The notes under the pieces: model-generated | Database searches by the model: none | The model's input: the letters and a program-made list of their open reading frames with translations, nothing else | What the model was told of the DNA's origin: nothing | Made by a program: the position numbers and the translations under genes | Part shown: piece by piece, positions 48,149 through 55,651 of the stretch | Layout: each line of letters opens with the position of its first letter | Position numbering within the stretch: the first letter of the stretch is position 1 | DNA from: Gemmatimonadota bacterium | Lineage (GTDB): Bacteria; Gemmatimonadota; Gemmatimonadetes; Gemmatimonadales; Gemmatimonadaceae | Reading direction: 5' to 3' | DNA length: 64,000 bases | Assembly: GCA_023249305.1 (NCBI GenBank) | Contig: JAHFCU010000007.1 | Location: 1-64,000 of the forward strand

Positions 48149-48289
48149 GGATCTGGAATCCGGATCGCGATCGCTGACCACAACTGCTGATGTCAACAGG
48201 CGATGAGGGGCGCCCGCAAGGACGCCCCTCATCGTGCATCGCAGTTGAGAATCCGAATCCTCTATCGCAATCCGGATTCCATGTCCTCA
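48146..48289. repeat. 144-bp inverted-repeat element with central terminator
   Basis: Arms at 48146-48171 and 48264-48289 match inverted at 23 of 26 positions and use the AATCCGG-type units. In the centre a perfect 12-bp stem (CGATGAGGGGCG at 48201, loop of 10, complement ending 48234) fits a bidirectional terminator between the convergent usp and response regulator genes. The left arm begins at the usp stop codon itself. Confidence 0.88.
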
Positions 48290-48297
48290 ATCAGCAG

Positions 48298-48963
48298 TTA
48301 CGCCTCGGGCGTCAGCAGTCCCAGCCGCAGCGCCAGTTGTACGTACTCGTGGCGGTGCGATAGCCCAAGCTTGTCTTGGATGCGCTGTTTGTACGTGTCC
48401 ACCGTCTTCGGGCTGATGAACAGCTTCTCGCCGATCTCCGGCGCGCTGAAGCCCTGCGCGGTCAGGCGGAGCACGTCGCGTTCGCGTTCGGTGAGCTTCT
48501 CGAAGCGCGTGCGCTCCTCGTGCAGCGGGTCCTTGCGCGTGTAGCCCTTGGCCAAGATCCGCGCCGCGTCAGGCCGCACATACACTTCTCCGCGCGCCAC
48601 GGTGCGCACCGCGTCGAGCAGCTCGCGATCCGCCGCCGTCTTCAGCACATAACCGGCCGCCCCCGCTTCAAGCATCGGCACGAGGTAATCTTCCTCGGCG
48701 TGCATCGTCAGCGTGAGCACGCGTGATGTCATCCCCTTGGCAACGATCTGGCGCGTCACCGCCATGCCGTCCATGTCGCCCAGCGAGATGTCCATCACCA
48801 TGACGTCGGGCTTCAGGCGCTCGGCCATCGCGAGCGCCTCCGCCCCGGACCCCGCCTCACCCACGACATGCACGTCCTTGGCGGCCCCCAGCACCGCCTT
48901 AACGCCGGCGCGCACGACTGCATGGTCATCCACCAGCAGAACGCGAATCAGGTCCCCGGTCAT
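48298..48963 (-). CDS. NarL/FixJ-type response regulator
   Basis: A 221-residue response regulator. Receiver domain at ~1-125 with the phospho-accepting Asp in DVMVMDISLG and Lys in LKTA; LuxR-type HTH at ~155-220 (LTERERDVLRLTAQGFSAPEIGEKLFISPKTVDTYKQRI). It is transcribed with the kinase 48960-50051 by a 4-base overlap. It probably controls stress or surface genes, targets unknown. Confidence 0.95.
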   Translation of the reverse strand: MTGDLIRVLLVDDHAVVRAGVKAVLGAAKDVHVVGEAGSGAEALAMAERLKPDVMVMDISLGDMDGMAVTRQIVAKGMTSRVLTLTMHAEEDYLVPMLEAGAAGYVLKTAADRELLDAVRTVARGEVYVRPDAARILAKGYTRKDPLHEERTRFEKLTERERDVLRLTAQGFSAPEIGEKLFISPKTVDTYKQRIQDKLGLSHRHEYVQLALRLGLLTPEA

Positions 48964-50051
48964 CGTCCGTCCTCGTCAGCGAGAGCCACCGTCGCGACGA
49001 CACGCGTGCCGTCGCCCGGCCGACTCTCCAGTTCAAAAGTCCCATTGACCAACGCCACGCGCTCGCGCATGGAGAACAGCCCGAAGCCGCCGCGTTCGGC
49101 CTCCCCGACGTCCATTCCATGGCCGTCGTCCCGCACGTCCAGCCGCGCTCTTCCCTGCTCCGTCGTGAGGTGCACTTCCACGTGCGCCGGCGAAGCGTGG
49201 CGTGTGGCGTTCGCCACTGCCTCGCGCGCGACGTCATAGAGCACGCTCGCCACATGGGGCGGAATGGCGGCATCAACGCCCGACGTGTCCGCCGTCGTCT
49301 CGACGCCGTGCTCCGAGGTCTTGCGCGCCAAGTGCTGCAGTGCCGGCGCCAAGCCGAGATCGTCAAGCACGCGCGGATGCAGGGTCTCCGACAGCGCGCG
49401 CACCTGCTCCATGACCTGCAGCGCCAGCTGCTGCATGCGCATCAGCTGCGCGCGCGTCGGCTCGTCCGACGCGTCGCGCGCCATGGCCGCTAGTTCGAGC
49501 GTCAGGCCGGCCAGCCACTGCGCTGATGACTCGTGCAGCTCGCGTCCCACGCGGGCGCGCTCGCGATCTCCCACCGTGATGGCGTGCAGCGCGAGCCGGC
49601 GCATCCGCGCGCGGTCATGATGCATGCCGTCAAGCAACAGGTTGATGGCCGACCGCACTCGACCCAAGTTGGGATCTTCACTCTGCGTCGGCCGCGCGCG
49701 AACCGTGAAATCGCCCGCCCAGACACGCTGCGCCGTCCGCTCAAGTTCACGCAACGGTCGTAGCGCAACCGCGACGAGTGCGATATTCGCCGCAATGGAG
49801 AACACGACCGCCGACACCGCAACCACCAAGCTCTCGGTCAGCGTTTCATTCGGCGACCGCGCGATGAACAGCGAGGCCAGCGCGATGAGGGCGACCAGCA
49901 GGTTCGCCCCGAGGAGCTTCCCCGACAGCGGAACCCTGAAGACCCGGTCGAACCAGCTACGATGCCGAATCGTCATCGGCACGCGCACGTCAGCCCCCGG
50001 CATTGACTGCTGGGAGAGGGGCATGTCGGTGAGATCCCTGAGGGGCGGCAT
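48960..50051 (-). CDS. HisKA_3-type membrane sensor histidine kinase
   Basis: A 363-residue NarX/DesK-like kinase. Two membrane helices (KLLGANLLVALIALASLFIA; LVVAVSAVVFSIAANIALVAV) flank a very short periplasmic loop, so it probably senses the membrane. A HAMP-like region follows, then HisKA_3 with RVGRELHESSAQWLAGL and HATPase (VANATRHASPAHVEVHL, RDDGHGMDVGEAERGGFGLFSMRER). It is paired with the NarL-type regulator. Confidence 0.92.
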   Translation of the reverse strand: MPPLRDLTDMPLSQQSMPGADVRVPMTIRHRSWFDRVFRVPLSGKLLGANLLVALIALASLFIARSPNETLTESLVVAVSAVVFSIAANIALVAVALRPLRELERTAQRVWAGDFTVRARPTQSEDPNLGRVRSAINLLLDGMHHDRARMRRLALHAITVGDRERARVGRELHESSAQWLAGLTLELAAMARDASDEPTRAQLMRMQQLALQVMEQVRALSETLHPRVLDDLGLAPALQHLARKTSEHGVETTADTSGVDAAIPPHVASVLYDVAREAVANATRHASPAHVEVHLTTEQGRARLDVRDDGHGMDVGEAERGGFGLFSMRERVALVNGTFELESRPGDGTRVVATVALADEDGR

Positions 50052-50181
50052 ACGTTTCTAGCTTATCGGGAAAGGCCTCTCAGGAGCCATCAGGGGCTGT
50101 CGGAACTTCCCTGAAGGAACTCCCGACCGCCCCTCGGATATTACCCTACACCGTGCCTCAGTTCGTCCCACTCAGGGGATC

Positions 50182-50218
50182 GAAAAACGGAAGCGCGGAC
50201 GATCCAATCGTCCGCGCT
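50182..50218 (-). terminator. Terminator downstream of tRNA-Lys
   Basis: On the minus strand, a perfect 12-bp stem AGCGCGGACGAT/ATCGTCCGCGCT with a 3-base loop is followed by TTTTT. It lies past the heptamer array that separates it from the tRNA, so the array is transcribed with the tRNA. Confidence 0.85.
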
Positions 50219-50228
50219 CCGGCCGGCC

Positions 50229-50291
50229 GTCTCCCATTTGTCGTCTGCCCTCCGGCATCTGCCGTCTACCATCTACCATCTGCCATCTGCC
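50229..50291. repeat. Heptamer array between tRNA-Lys and its terminator
   Basis: Nine 7-bp units: GTCTCCC, ATTTGTC, GTCTGCC, CTCCGGC, ATCTGCC, GTCTACC, ATCTACC and two ATCTGCC. It lies immediately downstream of the tRNA 3' end in transcription order. Confidence 0.85.
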
Positions 50292-50297
50292 GTTCAG

Positions 50298-50370
50298 TGA
50301 CCCGGGTGGGAATCGAACCCACGACCTGGCGGTTAAAAGCCGCATGCTCTACCGACTGAGCTACCGGGTC
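50298..50370 (-). tRNA. tRNA-Lys (TTT)
   Basis: A 73-base cloverleaf on the minus strand: acceptor GACCCGG with CCGGGTC, D-arm GCTCAGTCGGTAGAGC, anticodon arm with TTT in GCGGCTTTTAACCGC, T-arm CGTGGGTTCGATTCCCACC, discriminator A. CCA is not encoded. Confidence 0.95.
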
Positions 50371-50438
50371 CTACGCGCTCCGATGCTGCTTACAAGATAA
50401 TGTCCTCCGCCCCACTCGAGCGGTATTATGTGGGGTCG

Positions 50439-52037
50439 ATGTCCAAGGTTCCTTCTCGTTCCCCTCGCCCAACTCGTCCCCCTTCACCAAGCCTCCGCAC
50501 TCCTCCTCGATCCCCCTCTGCCCTGACAACCCTCACCCGTCCGCGCCCCGCGCTCGAGGAGCTGAGTGCGCGCCTCGGCTGGGCCGTGCCCGCCATCGCC
50601 GCTCTCGTCCTCGGTATTGTCCGGCTGCCTGAGCTGACGCGAAGCCCGCTCTGGTACGACGAACTGTTCTCCGTCGGCGTCGCCGGGTTGCCGTTCGCCG
50701 ACGCGCTTCGGCGCATTATCGCCGATCACACGAACCCGCCACTCTTCTATCTCCTGCTGAAGGCGTGGATGGCGGTCGGAGGAGAGAGCGACCAGTGGGT
50801 CCGGCTGCTCCCGTGCCTGTTCTCGATGATGCTCGGGGCGGCGCTCGTCTGGCTGGCTCGCGAGGCGCGCTCGGGCGTCATCGCCGGCATGCTCGCTGTG
50901 GCGCTCGCGACGGCAAGTCCGCTGTCGGTGGACCTCGCCAACGAGGTGCGCGCCTACTCCCTGCTCGCCCTCCTCGCGTGCCTCTCGCTGGCCGCGACGC
51001 TGCGCGACCACACCCTGCGAACGCGCGATACCTTCGCGCTGATGACGCTCATCAACGTGGCACTCGTGCACACGCACTACTTCGGGTGGCTCACCATCGC
51101 AGCCGAGTGCGTCGTCGGCACCGTTTGGTGGCGCGCTGATGGGCGTCGCGTGCTACAGAGCGCCGGGTTCACGGGCCTCGCCTTTGTACCTTGGGCAACG
51201 GCCGTCGCGACGCATGCACTCGGCAATCCTGCGCCGCTTCGCAACGTCTCGTGGATCACGCCGCCCGACGCGGCGGCCCCGCTCTGGCTATTGCGCGATC
51301 TCACGGGTCGGAGTGGGAATACCGCGGCGGATCTCGCCTGGCTCGCGTTCGTCAGCGTTGCGCTGATCGCTCTCGCGTTCGCCTCGTGGCGGCACGGTGC
51401 GCAAGAGAGTGCGTCGCGCAACGCCGCGGTCTCCAAGGTAGACACGCCTACTGCGAACGCGAACTCCAGTTCGCCCGTGCAGGGGTCGCTCGCATTGCTC
51501 GTCATCGCCGGCCTTAGCGTTCCCTTGGCCGTGTGGGCGGTCTCAGTGCTTTCCGGACATTCGATCTGGGTGCAGCGCTATCTCCTCGGTGCGGCGGCGC
51601 CCGTCGCGCTGCTGACCGCGATTGCCATCGCGGCCCTGCCGCCACGTCGGTGGCACGTGGCCGCCATTGTCGGGTTGGCGTGGACGGCCGTGGCGTGCGG
51701 AGCACTCCCGCGGCGCGCGCCCACCAAGGTGGACTGGCGTCGCCTCGCACGGCGCATCGATGTGTCGGTGGGGAGTCCGCGCGAAGTGTTCGCGCTCGAA
51801 GCGTTCACCGCCGCGCCACTCCAACGCTACGCTCGGCCAGGCATGCGCGTGCGCATCGTCCCGTCGTTGGACTCGCTGCCGCGGGGCGATGCGTGGCTGG
51901 TCTATCGCCCCGAGTCGTTTGCGGCCGGCTCCCCCGCCGATGCACTGCGAGAGCTAGGCCTTACGACCGTCGCGGCGCTCTCGATGGCAACGCTCGGGCA
52001 GAAGATCGTCGCCGTGAGAATCAAGCCGGCGCGCTAA
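50439..52037 (+). CDS. GT-C (GT39/ArnT-like) membrane glycosyltransferase
   Basis: About 532 residues. A Pro/Ser/Arg-rich N-terminal stretch precedes at least nine hydrophobic helices. The first loop holds the GT-C acidic motif in LWYDELFSVGVAG, with TNPPLFYLLLKAWM following, as in polyprenyl-phosphate-dependent mannosyl- or arabinosyltransferases. It acts at the periplasmic face of the inner membrane. ATG 50439 lies 39 bases after the track's ATG 50400 and is preceded by a G-rich stretch; the first could also be used. Confidence 0.85.
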   Translation: MSKVPSRSPRPTRPPSPSLRTPPRSPSALTTLTRPRPALEELSARLGWAVPAIAALVLGIVRLPELTRSPLWYDELFSVGVAGLPFADALRRIIADHTNPPLFYLLLKAWMAVGGESDQWVRLLPCLFSMMLGAALVWLAREARSGVIAGMLAVALATASPLSVDLANEVRAYSLLALLACLSLAATLRDHTLRTRDTFALMTLINVALVHTHYFGWLTIAAECVVGTVWWRADGRRVLQSAGFTGLAFVPWATAVATHALGNPAPLRNVSWITPPDAAAPLWLLRDLTGRSGNTAADLAWLAFVSVALIALAFASWRHGAQESASRNAAVSKVDTPTANANSSSPVQGSLALLVIAGLSVPLAVWAVSVLSGHSIWVQRYLLGAAAPVALLTAIAIAALPPRRWHVAAIVGLAWTAVACGALPRRAPTKVDWRRLARRIDVSVGSPREVFALEAFTAAPLQRYARPGMRVRIVPSLDSLPRGDAWLVYRPESFAAGSPADALRELGLTTVAALSMATLGQKIVAVRIKPAR

Positions 52038-52549
52038 GTCGGCCGGAAGCGGAGCTGCACGACGTACTTCCCGGGCACCACTTTCGCGCCCGGCAGCAGC
52101 TTCCACGCCTGCGGCGCCTTCTCCACGAGGCACGCGTTCACGGCCTTGCCGGCCTTCGATGACCAGTCGTCGGCGCCCACCCGCGCCGACCAGATCTTCC
52201 CGACGTCGAAGACGACCACCAGCGCCACGGCCCCGACCAGCTTGGGGTCCGACTTCTGGCCAAACTCCTGATAGCAGAAACGAGAGATCCCTTCTTCGCG
52301 CTGCACCGCTTCCATCAGCGCGTCGGGCGCGTCGGGGATGTTCTCGATGCGCAGACGCGGCCGGGTCGGCGGCGCGACGAACGAGTCGCTGACCGTCGGC
52401 GGCAGATTGGTCTTCACCGCACCGAGGTCCACCTTGGCTGTGTCAGGCGGCGCGGCGAAGGCCGCGGCGGCCGCAGCGGCGGACTTGGGCTTCGCGTCGC
52501 CACCGCACGCAACGAACAGCAGCAGGGCGTACATGGGGCAATGGCGCAT
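52034..52549 (-). CDS. AgmX/PglI-type lipoprotein
   Basis: A 171-residue lipoprotein: MRHCPMYALLLFVAC with Cys at the lipobox, an Ala-rich linker, and a C-terminal domain ISRFCYQEFGQKSDPKLVGAVALVVVFD ending in a second Cys (ACLVEKAPQAW). The same FCYQE and downstream Cys occur in the next gene, so the two share the TonB-like AgmX/PglI C-terminal fold, probably disulfide-bonded. It is the last gene of the large minus-strand unit, with the repeat tract 52600-52660 ahead of it. Confidence 0.7.
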   Translation of the reverse strand: MRHCPMYALLLFVACGGDAKPKSAAAAAAAFAAPPDTAKVDLGAVKTNLPPTVSDSFVAPPTRPRLRIENIPDAPDALMEAVQREEGISRFCYQEFGQKSDPKLVGAVALVVVFDVGKIWSARVGADDWSSKAGKAVNACLVEKAPQAWKLLPGAKVVPGKYVVQLRFRPT

Positions 52550-52599
52550 GACGAAAGCCGTGAGTGTTGTGGTCACGCGCAGTGCGCGCCGCGCATTGA

Positions 52600-52660
52600 G
52601 TAATCGCAATCGCGAATCCAAATCCTCAATCGCAATCCTCGGTCCGTATCCTGAATCGCT
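52600..52660. repeat. AATCC-type tract between two AgmX-like genes
   Basis: AATCGC, AATCGCG, AATCCAA, AATCCTC and similar units fill the gap, ending two bases before the stop codon of the upstream AgmX gene. Confidence 0.65.
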
Positions 52661-52662
52661 TC

Positions 52663-53532
52663 TCATCTGTTGAACACAAATGAGAAGCTGTATGTCTCGT
52701 TGCCCGCCGCGCTCGACGCGGGGAAGGCCCACGCGCGAATGCGCTGCAGAATGCACGTCTCGGTCTCGGCGACGCCCTCTCCGGACCACGTGCGTTCGGT
52801 CACGCGCGTTGTCGCCACCACACCGTTGGGCGCGAGCGCGACCTCCACGCCGATCGAGCCCGCGAGTCCAGGATTCTGCACGAGGCCCTGCTCCTGATAG
52901 CAGAACTGCAACTGCGCCTGTCGAGATCGAACGAACGTGCCCAGTTGCGCCATGTCGCGGCTCGCCCGCTCACCCGGTCGCGCAACGACCTGCGGCGCAG
53001 CGACGCGAATGCTCGCGCGCGTCACGCCGCCCGTCGCGTTCACCTTGCCGATCCCCGACGCAGCGGCGGCGGCAGCGGCATCGAATCCCTTGCCCGGCGT
53101 TCGCGCGCCAACGCCACCCTGGCCGTAGGCGATCACCGCCTTGCGGCCTCCAGCGCCCGCCTTGTCACCCTTGGCCACCTCAACGCCGCGCAACGCGTTG
53201 GTGACGTCGCCCACCAGCGCGTTGGTGCTGCCGCCGCCGAAGGCGTCGCCGATCTCGGCTTCTTCCTTGGCCGCGCGCTGCTTCTCCTTCTCCACCGGCG
53301 TCGGCGGCGGTTCGTTCACGTTCGCCGCCGCCTCCGGCGGCGGCGCCGGTCGCTTGGGCGGCGGCGGCGGATCGTCGAACTTCACGTCAATGGAAGCCGC
53401 CTCTTCGGCGCGCAGCAGCGCGATGGTCGGCGGCGGCGCGGGCGAGAGGTAGACGAGCGCCAGCCAGCCTGCGCCGATGCCAGCGGCGAGGGCATGCGAG
53501 ACCGTCAGCGCGCGCGTCTCGGAGAGGATCAT
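52663..53532 (-). CDS. AgmX/PglI (GltG/GltJ-like) TonB-type protein
   Basis: A 289-residue protein with one N-terminal membrane helix (ALAAGIGAGWLALVYLSPAPPP), a Pro-rich stretch, a Gly/Ala spacer and a C-terminal TonB-like domain with RQAQLQFCYQEQGLVQNPGLAGSI and a downstream Cys (TETCILQRI). This is the architecture of TonB-like energy-transducing proteins and AgmX/PglI of gliding systems. ATG 53532 overlaps the ExbD gene by 4 bases. It probably carries motor force across the periplasm. Confidence 0.8.
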   Translation of the reverse strand: MILSETRALTVSHALAAGIGAGWLALVYLSPAPPPTIALLRAEEAASIDVKFDDPPPPPKRPAPPPEAAANVNEPPPTPVEKEKQRAAKEEAEIGDAFGGGSTNALVGDVTNALRGVEVAKGDKAGAGGRKAVIAYGQGGVGARTPGKGFDAAAAAAASGIGKVNATGGVTRASIRVAAPQVVARPGERASRDMAQLGTFVRSRQAQLQFCYQEQGLVQNPGLAGSIGVEVALAPNGVVATTRVTERTWSGEGVAETETCILQRIRAWAFPASSAAGNETYSFSFVFNR

Positions 53533-54059
53533 GGTGCGATCACCGCGACGCGCTGCACCTGCAGCGACAGATGCGTAAAGCCCGCGAGCCGCGCCGTTGC
53601 CATGAAGCGCGACAACAAGTCGTAGCGCATCGTGCGGTCGCCTTGAATCGCCAACGCCACCTTGAGGTCGCCTTCGGCGCCAATGCCGCGCGCGGCTCGC
53701 AACGAGTCCGCCATCGTCTTCATTGCGCGGTACAGCGTCGGCACCTTCAACGGGAACCGCACATCGTTGCTCGGCTCGGCGGCGGCGTCCACCGTGGCCA
53801 TGATGGGCCGGTTCGCCAGCGTCACCGTGGCACCGACGCCGAGCGTCAGCTGCGACAGCGCTGGCATGCCGACCGTCGTCTCGGGGAGCGTCACGCCCGG
53901 CACCACGGGCGCGAGTTCGCCGACGGTGGTCGTTGTCAGGGTGAAGAAGACGATGGAGACAAAGGTGTCCACGAGCGGCACGAGATTCAGCTGCGTGACC
54001 TGGAACTTCCCGAACTGCAGAGCGCGCCGTGAAGCGCGCAGGTCGCGGGCGCGGTTCAT
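53529..54059 (-). CDS. ExbD/TolR-family motor protein, copy 2
   Basis: A 176-residue protein with one membrane helix, LNLVPLVDTFVSIVFFTL, whose Asp31 is the proton-channel acid of TolR/ExbD, followed by a periplasmic domain. It overlaps the first ExbD gene by 4 bases. Two different ExbD subunits with one TolQ-like subunit is the set found in AglRQS-type motors. Confidence 0.9.
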   Translation of the reverse strand: MNRARDLRASRRALQFGKFQVTQLNLVPLVDTFVSIVFFTLTTTTVGELAPVVPGVTLPETTVGMPALSQLTLGVGATVTLANRPIMATVDAAAEPSNDVRFPLKVPTLYRAMKTMADSLRAARGIGAEGDLKVALAIQGDRTMRYDLLSRFMATARLAGFTHLSLQVQRVAVIAP

Positions 54060-54601
54060 GGCGTCGTCACCGGTGTGGCGCGCGCCTTCGTGCCGAGCGA
54101 GATCCCGCTGAAGCGCGACTTCTTGAGCCGCTCGAGCACGCGCACGATGTCGTCGTACGACACCTCGTCCGCCGGAATCACGATCACGTCCCTGTTCTGC
54201 GGATAGCGCGCGCGGATCTCCGTCATCAACGCCTGCAGCGAATCGAGCGACCGCGTGCTTAGGCTGTCAATGCGCGTGCGGAAGCCGCCTTCCGCCGAGT
54301 GCTCCACCTCGAGATGGTCGTTGGTCACCCGCACGGCGAGCAGCAGGTTGAGCACGTCTTCTTCCTTCTTGAGCTGCTTCACTTCGTCGGGGCTCGTCAC
54401 CACGACCGGCGGCAGCACGAGATCGAAGCTGGTGAGCGCGGCGAGCGCCGTGCCGGCGTATGTGAGCAGCGAGAAGAAGACGATGGACGTGAGGATGTCC
54501 ACGAGCGGCACGAGGTTGAGGTGCCCGCCCTCGTGGCTCCGCATGCCAGTGCCGCGCTCAGCGCGGCGCAGGCGCGTTCGATGGAAGTAGCTGGACGCCA
54601 C
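54056..54601 (-). CDS. ExbD/TolR-family motor protein, copy 1
   Basis: A 181-residue protein with the helix LNLVPLVDILTSIVFFSLL, Asp35 being the channel acid, and a periplasmic domain with DVIVIPADEVSYDDIVRVLERLKKSRFS, the usual ExbD C-terminus. It lies 21 bases after the TolQ-like gene. Confidence 0.92.
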   Translation of the reverse strand: MASSYFHRTRLRRAERGTGMRSHEGGHLNLVPLVDILTSIVFFSLLTYAGTALAALTSFDLVLPPVVVTSPDEVKQLKKEEDVLNLLLAVRVTNDHLEVEHSAEGGFRTRIDSLSTRSLDSLQALMTEIRARYPQNRDVIVIPADEVSYDDIVRVLERLKKSRFSGISLGTKARATPVTTP

Positions 54602-54622
54602 GCGCGACTCGTCGCCGTGGCC

Positions 54623-55249
54623 TTACTCGCCGCGCCGCGCGGTGAGGGCGTTGATGAGGCGCACCGAGAACTCGTCCACACGCTCGATCATCCCCTCGGC
54701 CTGGCTCGACAGCCACGCGTGCGCCACCGAGAGCGGCACGGCGGTGAGCAGGCCAAAGCCGGTCGCGTTCAGCGCAATGGCAATGCCCGAGGCTAGACGC
54801 CCCGACCGCTCGGCAGCGGAGACCATCGCCACCGACGAGAACGCTTCGCGCAAACCGAAAATCGTGCCGAGGAGACCAAGCAGCGTGGCGACGTTCGCGA
54901 GCATCGGAAGGTAGTGCAGGCGACGTGTCAGCCCGGGAATCACCGCGAGACCCGCCGCGTCTGCAACGTTCTGCAGGTCGCTCTCCGTGCGGCTTTGCGA
55001 CGTGAGCACGTACTCGCCGATGTGTGGAATTGCGCCCGGCGTGCCGCCGCAGAGTGCGGCGGCTTCCTTCGTCTTGCCCGATTCGACGAGCTTCAGCACG
55101 CGCTCAGAGAACTCGCGCGAGTTGCCCTTGGACCGCAGCACAAGCATGTAGACGCGCTCGAAGAAGACGGCCAGCCCCAGCACCGCCACCGTGAGGATGG
55201 CGTGCATGACGGGTCCGCCGCTGCGGTAGTACTCGAGCAAGGTGCTCAT
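54623..55249 (-). CDS. MotA/TolQ/ExbB proton channel protein
   Basis: A 208-residue membrane protein: one N-terminal helix (VMHAILTVAVLGLAVFFERVYML), a cytoplasmic loop, then two further helices (LPMLANVATLLGLLGTIFGLREAF; ASGIAIALNATGFGLLTAVPLSVAHAWLS) with the family Thr/Gly pattern. It forms the stator with the ExbD proteins, driven by proton motive force. Overlaps the small secreted gene by 4 bases. Confidence 0.93.
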   Translation of the reverse strand: MSTLLEYYRSGGPVMHAILTVAVLGLAVFFERVYMLVLRSKGNSREFSERVLKLVESGKTKEAAALCGGTPGAIPHIGEYVLTSQSRTESDLQNVADAAGLAVIPGLTRRLHYLPMLANVATLLGLLGTIFGLREAFSSVAMVSAAERSGRLASGIAIALNATGFGLLTAVPLSVAHAWLSSQAEGMIERVDEFSVRLINALTARRGE

Positions 55250-55638
55250 GGCGTGCGTGTCCTCCGGTCGGATGCCGCGGCGGCCCGCGCTTCGGCGTGA
55301 GCCGGAGCGGGCGCCACCACTCGCGCGCGCGCGCTGGCCCCCGCGCTAGTGGAATCGGCATAGGTGAGCAGCGCCGGCACGAGGAGGCGCCGTGTGTACT
55401 GCGGCACTTCGCGCGGGCGAACGGTGATGACTTCAGGAGCCGGCGCCTGCGCGCGAATCTCCACGGTGCGGCGGGCCTTCGGTGCAATTGGTGCGTTCGG
55501 CGCCACGCTCGGCGCAGATGCTGATTGAGGCTGCGGCGTGGGCGCGGGCTGCTGCGCGTGCGCCCGCGCGGAAACACCCGCCAAGAGAGCAAGGGCGAGC
55601 ACAATCTGCAGGGAGAGGATCCGTGGGATCATTGGCAA
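55246..55638 (-). CDS. Small Pro/Ala-rich secreted protein
   Basis: A 130-residue exported protein with a signal peptide (ILSLQIVLALALLAGVSARAHAQ). The mature part is Pro/Ala/Arg-rich with no recognised motif. It is 13 bases after the TPR gene and overlaps the TolQ-like gene, so it belongs to the unit. Unknown function; possibly a small periplasmic structural or linker part. Confidence 0.65.
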   Translation of the reverse strand: MPMIPRILSLQIVLALALLAGVSARAHAQQPAPTPQPQSASAPSVAPNAPIAPKARRTVEIRAQAPAPEVITVRPREVPQYTRRLLVPALLTYADSTSAGASARARVVAPAPAHAEARAAAASDRRTRTP

Positions 55639-55651
55639 CCTACAAATGTAG

